The notes: generated by a model not told the origin, from the letters alone. Positions 1 through 5,402 are shown, numbered from the stretch's first letter. The stretch is 5,687 bases of DNA from Anaerolineales bacterium (GCA_024643945.1 JAHELX010000424.1:1-5687), one strand, 5' to 3'. Numbers and translations: made by a program.

Positions 1-1
1 G

Positions 2-265
2 GACCTGCGCGATGAAGAGGTCCAGGCCGGGAGTTTCCCCCTCTGGCTGCGCTGGGGCATGCGCGCCTACCGGGTCGCCGCCACCAGCCCGGCCCGCTTC
101 CGGCTGGCATCCCGGCTGGCGGCGTGGGCTACTCATCTGTTTGCCCGGCAGGGCTGGATCCGGCACCTGCCCCCACCCCTTTCGGCCTGGACCGACTACC
201 GCGATTTCCCGGTTTTTGCCCCCAAAACCTTCAGCCAGCAGTGGCGCGAACGAGAGAGACACTGA
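2..265 (+). CDS. lutB: C-terminal end of LutB-like lactate-utilisation iron-sulfur protein (partial)
   Basis: This is the last 87 residues of a gene that begins before the window; the open frame starts at base 2 and ends at TGA 263-265. The ending LPPPLSAWTDYRDFP followed by APKTFSQQWRER resembles the C-terminal domain of LutB/LldF-type proteins, which end in a 'Wt..RdlP.....sF..w' pattern after the LUD and 4Fe-4S domains. LutB proteins act with LutA and LutC in cytoplasmic oxidation of L-lactate to pyruvate. The LUD domain and cluster cysteines lie outside the window, so the assignment rests on the tail alone. No lutC-like gene follows; the next gene has its own promoter and is unrelated, so this is probably the end of its operon. 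Another LUD-family ferredoxin-like protein is possible. Confidence 0.65.
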   Translation, partial: DLRDEEVQAGSFPLWLRWGMRAYRVAATSPARFRLASRLAAWATHLFARQGWIRHLPPPLSAWTDYRDFPVFAPKTFSQQWRERERH

Positions 266-293
266 GCAGATTGAGGCGGATTATTGACCTTGA

Positions 294-302
294 TGGTATA
301 AT
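294..302 (+). promoter_or_regulatory. Extended -10 promoter for the nucleotidyltransferase gene
   Basis: TGGTATAAT is a perfect TGN-TATAAT extended -10 element, with TATAAT at 297-302. No good -35 hexamer sits 16-18 bp upstream (TTGAGG at 271-276 is 20 bp away), which extended -10 promoters tolerate. The expected transcription start near 308-310 leaves a leader of about 60 nt and makes translation from the GTG at 308 unlikely. This supports the ATG at 371 as the start of the next gene. Confidence 0.6.
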
Positions 303-370
303 ATCCTGTGAAGTTAGAGATGATCGGCCAACGGCTGTATCGCCAACGCCGGTCGAAACAGGAAGAGGGA

Positions 371-901
371 ATGGCTGATTTAAGCATTGCTCCGTACATC
401 CAGCAAATGAAGCAGATCTTCATCGACAATGGCGTTGTGCTGGCTTACCTCTTTGGGTCACAAGCAGAGGGAAAGGCTGGCCCGCTCTCCGACGTGGACA
501 TCGCCGTTTTGCTGGGATCCCACGTGGCTCGCGAGCAGTGGTTTCAGGTGCAACTGGATCTGATGGGTGCCCTGATGAGCCTCTTTCACCGCGATGACGT
601 GGACGTGGTCGTCCTCAACCAGGCAACGCCTGTGCTGGCTCACAAAGTGGTACGATCTGGACAGATACTTTACGAAGCCAGGCCTGGCATACGGACCGAT
701 TTTGAACTGGCCACCCTGAGACGATATGTGGATACGGAACCTTTGCGGCGGTTGCAAGATCGTCGCTTGCTGGAGCGGGTAGAAGAGTATCGTCAAAGTT
801 CTTCAGACTTTGCCTCACACGAAAAAGGGTCTTCGCTTCCCCACGAGGAGATCCCGTGCGACAAGCATGAGAGCCGTCAGGGACGCGACACCCCCCAGTA
901 G
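371..901 (+). CDS. MntA-like minimal nucleotidyltransferase (MNT domain), no HEPN partner
   Basis: The protein is 176 aa. The start ATG 371 is preceded by a purine-rich ribosome site (AGGAAGAGGG, 359-368); the GTG at 308 lies at the predicted transcription start. The nucleotidyltransferase signature is complete: YLFGSQAEG with G29-S30, then D41-V-D43 in exact GSX10DXD spacing, and a third acidic residue D78 in RDDVDVVVLN. In HEPN/MNT toxin-antitoxin systems such proteins act as cytoplasmic antitoxins that transfer AMP to the HEPN RNase toxin. No HEPN gene is present on either side: upstream is the lutB tail, and downstream is the convergent anti-sigma gene. The MNT fold and its usual C-terminal helices seem to end near residue 140 (EEYRQ). 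The last roughly 35 residues are low in recognisable motifs and are encoded antisense to the anti-sigma gene, so they may be read-through sequence created when a partner gene was lost. The domain call is firm; its function as an orphan is unknown. Confidence 0.85.
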   Translation: MADLSIAPYIQQMKQIFIDNGVVLAYLFGSQAEGKAGPLSDVDIAVLLGSHVAREQWFQVQLDLMGALMSLFHRDDVDVVVLNQATPVLAHKVVRSGQILYEARPGIRTDFELATLRRYVDTEPLRRLQDRRLLERVEEYRQSSSDFASHEKGSSLPHEEIPCDKHESRQGRDTPQ

Positions 902-1342
902 CATCCCCCAGGTTACGAGATTGGTCCTGACCAGATGCTGTATCAGCAGCAGCAGCTCGAGCTGCAGTAGCTCCAGCCGCAGATAGGTCTGCGTGGGGTG
1001 CAGATAGGCCAGGCCAGCCGGAGCCAGGTAGCGCCAGAGCAGTATAGCCGCAGCGGCCAGCCCCGCCCCCGCCACACTGACCAGCAGGTCGCTCCAGCGT
1101 AGCCGGAAGCGGGGTTGCGCCGGGCGCGGTCTCACCCGGGCCATGACCTGGGCTGTGAATTGGGCTGGCTCCATCACCAGGGGCCAGGTCTCCAATGCCG
1201 CTGCTACCGCCTGCAGGCGAGCCAGTTCCGCCTGGCAGGCCCGGCAACTGGCGAGATGTCCCTCCAAGAGAGCGGATCGCTCCAGACTAAGCTCCCCATC
1301 CTCGTATGCTTCCAACTCTGCCTGCACGTCAAGGCAGCGCAT
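815..1342 (-). CDS. Zinc-finger (ZAS-type) transmembrane anti-sigma factor
   Basis: The protein is 175 aa. The N-terminus carries the anti-sigma zinc-binding signature H29-x3-C33-x2-C36 (HLASCRAC), with C3 as a likely extra ligand, and the typical 'YEDGEL' helix start before it. Such domains bind the cognate ECF sigma factor at the inner face of the membrane and keep it from RNA polymerase. Residues about 85-107 form one membrane segment (LLVSVAGAGLAAAAILLW) and about 142-162 a second. Between them lies a Leu/Gln-rich stretch (121-137) with a possible amphipathic or coiled-coil character. The ATG follows the sigma-factor stop by 3 nt, and its ribosome site (GGAGAGGAGGG, ending about 7 nt before the ATG) lies inside the sigma gene, so the two are translationally linked. 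The C-terminal 29 codons overlap the 3' end of the convergent nucleotidyltransferase gene. Confidence 0.88.
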   Translation of the reverse strand: MRCLDVQAELEAYEDGELSLERSALLEGHLASCRACQAELARLQAVAAALETWPLVMEPAQFTAQVMARVRPRPAQPRFRLRWSDLLVSVAGAGLAAAAILLWRYLAPAGLAYLHPTQTYLRLELLQLELLLLIQHLVRTNLVTWGMLLGGVASLTALMLVARDLLVGKRRPFFV

Positions 1343-1345
1343 AGG

Positions 1346-1966
1346 TCACCCTCCTCTCCCCTGGAGACAGGGCACAGGATGCCTTGAAGGGATATCCATG
1401 TCGCTTTCGCTCCCGGGGGTGTGCTCCTCCCAGCGGCGCAACCGCTCCCTCAACAAGCTGCGCGCCCGATGCAGGTGCGTCTGCACCGTTCCCATCGGCA
1501 CCTCCAGCGCGGCGGCCATCTCGGCGTAGGAGAGATGCTGGAGATAACGCAGTGTCAACACCAGCCGGTATTTCTCCGGCAGCCGGTCCAACTGAGTGTG
1601 CAAGAAGGCCGACAGCTCCCGCGCGGCGAAGAGGTCGGGCGGAGAGGGATCAGAGCTGACCAGCACTTCCTCCAACGGCTCGATTTGGAGCAATTCCCGT
1701 CGCAGCCGCGGCAGCCGGTTGAGGCACAGGTTATGGACGATGCGGTAGAGCCAGGTGGTGAACTGAGCCTGGCCGCGGAAGCCGGGCAGCCCGCGCCAGA
1801 CGCGCACGAAAGCCTCCTGGGCCACCTCCTCCGCCTCGGCATAGTCATCCAGAACCCGGTAGGCCAGATTGAAGACATAGCGTTGGTGCCGGCGCACCAG
1901 TTGCTCGAAAGCGGCCTCATCCCCCTCCTGTGCCCGCGCCACCAGTTCCGCGTCGGTCTGCGTCAT
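1346..1966 (-). CDS. ECF-family RNA polymerase sigma factor (RpoE-like)
   Basis: The protein is 206 aa, a normal ECF length. Region 2 spans roughly residues 20-87, with the core-binding and -10 recognition pattern DDYAEAEEVAQEAFVRVWRGL and FTTWLYRIVHNLCLN. Region 4 spans about 118-176, with the helix-turn-helix SYAEMAAALEVPMGTVQTHL and the conserved tail HRARSLLRERL. Regions 1.1 and 3 are absent, as expected for ECF factors. The protein directs RNA polymerase to promoters of a small regulon, probably envelope-linked given its membrane anti-sigma partner and the divergent DUF4097 gene. The ATG at 1966 has AGGAG (1978-1974) 7 nt upstream. The last roughly 25 residues (after about 181) lie beyond region 4 and look like an unstructured tail. 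Its promoter region contains both a housekeeping extended -10 and an ECF-type promoter that it may itself recognise. Confidence 0.93.
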   Translation of the reverse strand: MTQTDAELVARAQEGDEAAFEQLVRRHQRYVFNLAYRVLDDYAEAEEVAQEAFVRVWRGLPGFRGQAQFTTWLYRIVHNLCLNRLPRLRRELLQIEPLEEVLVSSDPSPPDLFAARELSAFLHTQLDRLPEKYRLVLTLRYLQHLSYAEMAAALEVPMGTVQTHLHRARSLLRERLRRWEEHTPGSESDMDIPSRHPVPCLQGRGG

Positions 1967-1984
1967 CCTCCCGCTCCTGATTGA

Positions 1985-2014
1985 TTAGACCGCGCAAGAT
2001 GCCCCAATGTTTCA
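1985..2014 (-). promoter_or_regulatory. Putative ECF-type promoter of the sigma/anti-sigma operon (autoregulatory)
   Basis: Read on the minus strand, TGAAACATT (2014-2006) is followed 13 nt later by CGGTCTAA (1992-1985), giving 16 nt between TGAAAC and CGGTC. This matches the general ECF promoter plan (for example TGAAAC with CGTC/CGTA in Bacillus ECF factors, or GGAACTT with GTCWAA for RpoE). The same two boxes occur on the opposite strand before the DUF4097 gene. Transcription from here would begin near 1979, giving a very short leader with the ribosome site almost at the 5' end; that is the weak point of this call. Confidence 0.6.
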
Positions 2015-2028
2015 ACTGGGTGTGTTCA

Positions 2029-2037
2029 ATTATACCA
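2029..2037 (-). promoter_or_regulatory. Extended -10 (housekeeping) promoter of the sigma/anti-sigma operon
   Basis: The minus strand reads TGGTATAAT, a perfect TGN-TATAAT box (TATAAT at 2034-2029). No convincing -35 hexamer lies upstream. Transcription would start near 2022 and give a leader of about 56 nt. It would supply basal sigma and anti-sigma expression alongside the ECF-type promoter located further downstream on the same strand. Confidence 0.55.
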
Positions 2038-2059
2038 CGATTTCTCTGCCAGACAGTAG

Positions 2060-2088
2060 TGAAACATTCCCCGCCAACGGCGGTCAAA
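2060..2088 (+). promoter_or_regulatory. Putative ECF-type promoter of the DUF4097 gene
   Basis: TGAAACATT (2060-2068) and CGGTCAAA (2081-2088) form ECF-like -35 and -10 boxes with 15 nt between TGAAAC and CGGTC. The -35 9-mer is identical, and the -10 differs at one base, from the pair on the opposite strand before the sigma gene. Transcription would start near 2094, leaving a leader of about 43 nt to the ATG at 2137. No good TATAAT-type promoter was seen on this strand, so expression may depend on the ECF factor. Confidence 0.65.
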
Positions 2089-2136
2089 AAGGATGAAGAG
2101 GGAAGCAGTGGTCGGAAGGAAGAAAGGGGCAAACCG

Positions 2137-3321
2137 ATGAAGCGTAAATGGTGGATCGTGGGTACTCTGGTCATCCTGGAACTTCTGGTGTGTGGAGGTA
2201 TCCTCCTCGCCCTGTGGGCCGGGCGGACAATCTTCCAGGGAGTTCGCTTTTTCTACAGGGCCGACACCCACGTCGAGGAGACGGTCGAAGAGACCTTCGT
2301 CGTGGACGGCCCGGCAATCCTGGACCTGGAAGCCATGGCCGGCAACGTGACGGTGACGGGCGGCACCGAAAGCGAAGTGCAAGTAGCCGCCAGGCTAAGC
2401 CTGTGGGGCGCGGACGAGGAGGACGCTCGCCAGCAGTTAGAGGTGCAAATGACCCAGGAGGGAAACCGGATCACCATTCGGGTAGTGCGGCCGCAACGCG
2501 CCTACGTGGGCTTTGCCTTCACCCGGAGCTCCCGGGCCGATTTCGAGATCCGCGTACCCTCCGAGACTTCACTGCAGTTGGCGTCCTCCAGCGGCAATCT
2601 GGCGGTGAGCGATGTCACCGGGGGTGGGGAACTGCGGACCGTCAGCGGCAATATCCGGGTTGATGAGGTCAATGGCGCGCTGAGCGTCCAATCCAGCAGT
2701 GGTGATGTCACCCTGGCCGGTTTGAACGACGCCGGCGACCTGGAGGTCGGGACGGTTTCTGGAGACGTAAAGTTGCAGGACGTGGAGGGCGATAGCCTCA
2801 CGGCCCACACCAGCAGCGGCAAAATCCAGATAGACGAGGGAACACTAGGCGGAGCCCTCGACCTGGAGACCGTCTCCGGAGATGTAGCAGCGCTGGGCAT
2901 AGGTGCCACCTCCTGCCGGCTCGTATCCTCCTCGGGCGACCTGACGCTGGAGGGGTGCAGTGGCCGGTTGGAGATGCAGACAGTCTCGGGGAGCATCCAG
3001 GTAAACAACGCCAGAGACGTGGAACTGGGGCTCAGCACCAGCAGTGGGGAGATGCGCTTCTCCGGGAGCCTGGGTGCCGGGGGAGAGCACCGGCTGGAGA
3101 GCGTTTCCGGCAATATGCGCCTGATTCTCCCCGCCGACGCTGCTTTCGACCTGGATATCGAGACCATTTCCGGGGACGTCCAAACCGAGTTCCCGGTCAC
3201 CATGGCCCAGTTCGGGGAGAAGCACGTCGTGGGCGCGGTCAACGGTGGGGGTCCGCTGCTGCAGATCAACACCAGCAGCGGGGCCGTCACGCTCGAGACA
3301 GCGACTGACAAAAGCGACTAA
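2137..3321 (+). CDS. Membrane-anchored DUF4097-family beta-ladder repeat protein
   Basis: The protein is 394 aa. The ATG at 2137 has AGGAAGAAAGGGG (2117-2129) upstream and begins MKRKWW, a charged N-terminus followed by one hydrophobic segment (about residues 7-28). An in-frame extension back to 1981 would start inside the promoter region and was rejected. V18-C19 lacks a proper lipobox, so a membrane anchor is more likely than a lipoprotein. The remainder, predicted extracytoplasmic, is a ladder of short beta rungs typical of DUF4097 ('putative adhesin'), each with an S-G-[ND]-type turn. Turn glycines are at 69, 153, 171, 189, 209, 228, 248, 267, 285, 304, 325, 346 and 382, mostly 18-21 residues apart. 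Turns from 153 to 304 alternate between [ST]SSG and TVSG. The biochemical function of the family is not established. Divergence from the ECF operon with a matching promoter suggests it is a target of that sigma factor. Confidence 0.9.
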   Translation: MKRKWWIVGTLVILELLVCGGILLALWAGRTIFQGVRFFYRADTHVEETVEETFVVDGPAILDLEAMAGNVTVTGGTESEVQVAARLSLWGADEEDARQQLEVQMTQEGNRITIRVVRPQRAYVGFAFTRSSRADFEIRVPSETSLQLASSSGNLAVSDVTGGGELRTVSGNIRVDEVNGALSVQSSSGDVTLAGLNDAGDLEVGTVSGDVKLQDVEGDSLTAHTSSGKIQIDEGTLGGALDLETVSGDVAALGIGATSCRLVSSSGDLTLEGCSGRLEMQTVSGSIQVNNARDVELGLSTSSGEMRFSGSLGAGGEHRLESVSGNMRLILPADAAFDLDIETISGDVQTEFPVTMAQFGEKHVVGAVNGGGPLLQINTSSGAVTLETATDKSD

Positions 3322-3326
3322 AGTTC

Positions 3327-3462
3327 AAAACGACGTAACTACTGAATCCGAAGGTGCCCGGCACTTCATTTGTGGCAACAAGTTGTGTAGGGGCGACTGT
3401 CAGGCACCAGGCTCCACCTTAAAGGCTGCAAGTGCCGGGCACCTGTCCAGTCACAAAATGAG
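3327..3462. repeat. Degenerate 8-bp target-site duplication around element A
   Basis: AAAACGAC (3327-3334) and AAAATGAG (3455-3462) directly abut the two ends of element A and match at 6 of 8 positions. The right copy overlaps the start of the AGGAGG ribosome site (3461-3466) of the downstream gene, so drift or selection for that site could explain the differences. Alone this would be weak evidence; it gains weight from the perfect duplication around element B. Confidence 0.5.
3335..3454 (+). mobile_element. Element A: 120-bp MITE-like inverted-repeat element, degenerate copy
   Basis: The element starts GTAACTACT (3335) and ends CCAGTCAC (3454). Inside the ends are inverted arms: AAGGTGCCCGGCACTT at 3351-3366 and AAGTGCCGGGCACCT at 3430-3444. 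It has no coding capacity. It matches element B (5417-5539) in both ends, both arms and the right half (for example TAAAGGCTGC versus TAAAGGCCGC). Its outer right end has decayed: the inverted end reads GTGACTGGAC instead of GTAACTACTC. Flanks AAAACGAC (3327-3334) and AAAATGAG (3455-3462) match at 6 of 8 positions, as an old 8-bp target duplication would. GTAA termini and 8-bp duplications are features known for the IS66 family; the IS66 link is inference. It lies between the DUF4097 stop and the next gene's ribosome site and would form a long hairpin in a read-through transcript. Confidence 0.75.
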
Positions 3463-3472
3463 GAGGAAGAAA

Positions 3473-3895
3473 ATGTCCTTGGATCAATCGATACCATGTG
3501 TAGGCTTTCTCGGATTCTTCACCATCATCTTCGGCACCCTCGTCCTGGTGCGTTGGTTCCGGCACCGGGAGATTATAGCCATGGTGGACAAGGGGCTGCT
3601 TCCCGAACAGTACACGCAGTACACGCAGCCCCCGAGCGCGGGGCGTGGCCGCTGGCTGGTGGGATGGGGCATCGCCCTGGCGGCGCTGGGTCTGGCCCTG
3701 ATGATCGGGCTGTGGCCCATCGGGTTCGTTACAGGCAGATCCTACCCCCTCTACTTCGGCCCCTGGATGCTGGGCGGCCTGATCCCCCTCTTCATCGGGT
3801 TGGGGCTGCTGATCACCTACTACCTGACGCGCCAGGAGGAACCTCCAACGCCGGAAGTGGCGCCGGTGGAGGAAGCCGGACTCCCCGGCGACTGA
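3473..3895 (+). CDS. DUF6249-like small integral membrane protein
   Basis: The protein is 140 aa. The ATG at 3473 follows AGGAGG (3461-3466) at 6 nt. The open frame reaches back to 3245, but that part crosses element A and the end of the DUF4097 gene, so it is not coding. Three membrane segments are visible: about residues 8-28, 62-82 and 95-117. The first is followed by RHREIIAMVDKGLLPEQY, the 'R..E..a...KGl.pe' amphipathic pattern seen in DUF6249-type proteins. The C-terminal 20 residues are acidic and proline-rich (EEPPTPEVAPVEEAG) and probably soluble. No enzymatic motif is seen and function is unknown. It is co-directional with the DUF4097 gene, and the two may once have been a tighter operon. 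The 151-nt gap is now filled mainly by element A. No clear promoter of its own was found. Confidence 0.85.
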   Translation: MSLDQSIPCVGFLGFFTIIFGTLVLVRWFRHREIIAMVDKGLLPEQYTQYTQPPSAGRGRWLVGWGIALAALGLALMIGLWPIGFVTGRSYPLYFGPWMLGGLIPLFIGLGLLITYYLTRQEEPPTPEVAPVEEAGLPGD

Positions 3896-4055
3896 GCTGA
3901 TGATTGTCGACTGCAGCATGTCGCGAGCCAGTAAAGAGGTGCAACCACTCAACCTACCCTCCCGGAGTAAAGCACCCCCACCGAACAGATGGCCTTGAGT
4001 GTTCTGGACAAGTGCTTTGGCGTTGGCCTAAGAGCAATACCTTTCAGATAAGACA
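3896..4055. other. Intergenic stretch without a recognised gene
   Basis: No plausible coding frame with a ribosome site was found. No GC hairpin plus T-run terminator follows the membrane-protein gene. A weak 7-bp inverted repeat (AAAGCAC near 3969 and GTGCTTT near 4012) is probably chance. The left end of the IS4-type insertion probably lies in the last part of this stretch or just after it, but it cannot be fixed because the matching right end is lost. Confidence 0.4.
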
Positions 4056-4119
4056 GAGGTAGCTTCTTAAGGTATCTTTTTGATTAAACAGATCAAAAAA
4101 GAAGCCAAGGAGCTACCTC
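4056..4119 (+). promoter_or_regulatory. Long hairpin covering the IS4 transposase ribosome-binding site
   Basis: GAGGTAGCT (4056-4064) pairs with AGCTACCTC (4111-4119). The pairing continues imperfectly inward to a CTTTTTGAT (4076-4084) / ATCAAAAAA (4092-4100) stem, leaving a loop of about 7 nt. The right arm contains the ribosome site AAGGAG (4107-4112) and ends directly before the GTG start at 4120. RNA reading in from outside the element would fold and hide the ribosome site. This is known for the IS4-family transposons IS10 and IS50, where it protects against activation by external transcription. The same role here is inference. Confidence 0.6.
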
Positions 4120-4548
4120 GTGGGATACAAATTACGCGAGATTGAAGCAGAAAGCAAGTTCAGCCAAGAATTGAGCCTGCCAGCCATCGAACATCTTGTG
4201 CCGAAGGCTACCATTGCAGCGGTGTTGACCGCCGAAGGCCGGGTGACGCAACGAGAACGAAAGCTGAACTTGCTCATAACGGTGCTGTTGGTGATTATGA
4301 TCAATATCTATACGTCCGATTCGATCACGGATGTGCTCGAAAAAATGGCCCAGGGGTTGCGGTATATCTGGCCCGATCCGGACTATGGGATGCCGAACGC
4401 AAGTGCCATTAGCCATCGTCGCTATCAGGTGGGGGCTCGGCCCGTGGCCACGTTGTTTCATCAGGTATGCCAGCCCTTAGCCAGTCGCGATACGCCAGGC
4501 GCTTTCTTGTTTGGCCTGCGGCTGATGGCCATCGATGGCACCACGGTG
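4120..4548 (+). pseudogene. IS4-family transposase, N-terminal fragment (truncated)
   Basis: About 143 residues remain of a protein normally around 400 aa or more. The GTG at 4120 follows AAGGAG (4107-4112) at 7 nt. Residues about 19-85 fit the IS4-transposase N-terminal domain: LPAIEHLVPKATIAAVL, then R-ERKLNLLITVLLVIMI and DVLEKMAQGL. This leads into the 'saisq.R..vGa.pl..Lf' linker (ISHRRYQVGARPVATLFHQV). Residues 131-142 (FGLRLMAIDGTT) reach the first catalytic motif, with D139 the first acid of the DDE triad. IS4 similarity stops right after this. The frame stays open to 4878, but the downstream residues are the antisense of the IS630 gene, so that tail is artificial. The second D and the E of the catalytic core are missing, so the product would be inactive. 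Confidence 0.85.
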
Positions 4549-5362
4549 GCTACCACGTTCTGGACATGGGCCAGGAAGTCGGCCTCGGTACGGGTGGGTC
4601 CGGAGAAAGGGGCTATCAGCTGGCCCGTCACCACGTCCCGACTGAAAATGAAGCTACAGGTGCCATGTCGGACGTACTCAAACTCGATGCGTTCGACTTT
4701 GCCGGGCAGCATAGGCAAAGCCGGGCATTTGCGCTCCAAGGCCTGCACGCCGGTCAGTTCATCGGTACTCATAATCCGTTCCCCTTGTTGGGCCAGCGTA
4801 GGCGCCGCCCGATACAGCTCACACATGTCTGCGACCTTGACATCGAAGTCAGGATCATCCGAGGGGGTCAGCCAGTAGCGCCAGCGATGGGGCTGCACAA
4901 TCCCCTTTTTAGCAACCGGGCCGCATGCCGGTCTGAAATCTCTTCAACAATGCCGCGCCCTTTGATCTCATCGGCAATCTCGCGGGCTGTCCACTGGCTG
5001 ATGAGCCGTCCCGACCGCTCCGGTGCTTCGCAAGCCAGTTCTACAATCCGGCAGACTTGCTCGGCGGTGATCCGTCTCGGCTTGCCCGGACGAGGCGCAT
5101 CACTCAGGCGGTCCGCCGCCGGCAAGTCTTCCAAGTTGGCCGGCTGCAATGCCAGCCAACGCTCCCGCCAGAGCCGGGCCATATCGATACTGATGCCCAC
5201 CTGGCGGGCAATCTGGGCATTGTTATACCCTTCGGCGGCCAACAGGACACTTCGTGCCCGCAAAGCGATTTGCTGGGCTGTGCTATGGCGCCGAACCAAT
5301 TCGTCCCGGGCTTGCCGCTCAGCATGGGTCAGTTCAATTCTCGCAGGTTTGGGGCCACGCAT
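4545..5362 (-). pseudogene. IS630-family transposase, frameshifted and C-terminally truncated
   Basis: The ATG at 5362 is preceded by AAAGGAG (5376-5370). The first frame (4868-5362) holds two DNA-binding helix-turn-helix units: about residues 30-70 (NNAQIARQVGISIDMARLWRER region) and 124-152 (WTAREIADEIKGRG to HAARLLKRG). The family sequence continues as KGIVQPHRWRYWLTP only after a -1 shift at A5G4 (4910-4902). The second frame then covers VKVADMCELYR, MSTDELTGVQALER (first catalytic Asp, codon 4763-4761), EFEYVRHGT and SRDVVTGQL up to FLAHVQNVVAT. It stops at the IS4 junction near 4545. The second catalytic Asp (DN motif) and the Glu are lost. Two single-frame alternatives, or a long plus-strand frame over the same DNA, are not supported by any family pattern. 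Confidence 0.87.
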
Positions 5363-5402
5363 CGGGGCGCTCCTTTCCCATATATGCTATTACTATGACC
5401 CT

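Noticed and set aside
308..370. Upstream GTG start for the nucleotidyltransferase
   Set aside because: It sits at the predicted transcription start of the TGGTATAAT promoter and lacks a ribosome site; the ATG at 371 has a good one and gives a normal N-terminus.
615..1247. Minus-strand open frame of 210 codons near the anti-sigma gene
   Set aside because: It is a different frame of the anti-sigma gene with Gly/Ala-rich sequence and no recognisable domain.
1981..2136. Extended N-terminus of the DUF4097 protein from 1981
   Set aside because: It would translate through both ECF-type promoters and put 52 unrelated residues before a classical MKRKWW membrane-anchor start.
2502..3311. Long minus-strand open frame of 269 codons opposite the DUF4097 gene
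   Set aside because: Its repetitive Ser/Pro content mirrors the repeat codons of the real gene; no ribosome site or domain seen.
3335..3454. Element A as a plain transcription terminator
   Set aside because: The arms are about 64 nt apart with no T-run, and a second copy with target duplication shows it is a mobile repeat.
3245..3472. Extended N-terminus of the DUF6249-like protein
   Set aside because: The region is the end of the DUF4097 gene plus element A; AGGAGG before the ATG at 3473 marks the real start.
4056..4119. Hairpin as a terminator of the DUF6249-like gene
   Set aside because: No T-run follows the right arm; instead the arm holds the ribosome site of the next gene.
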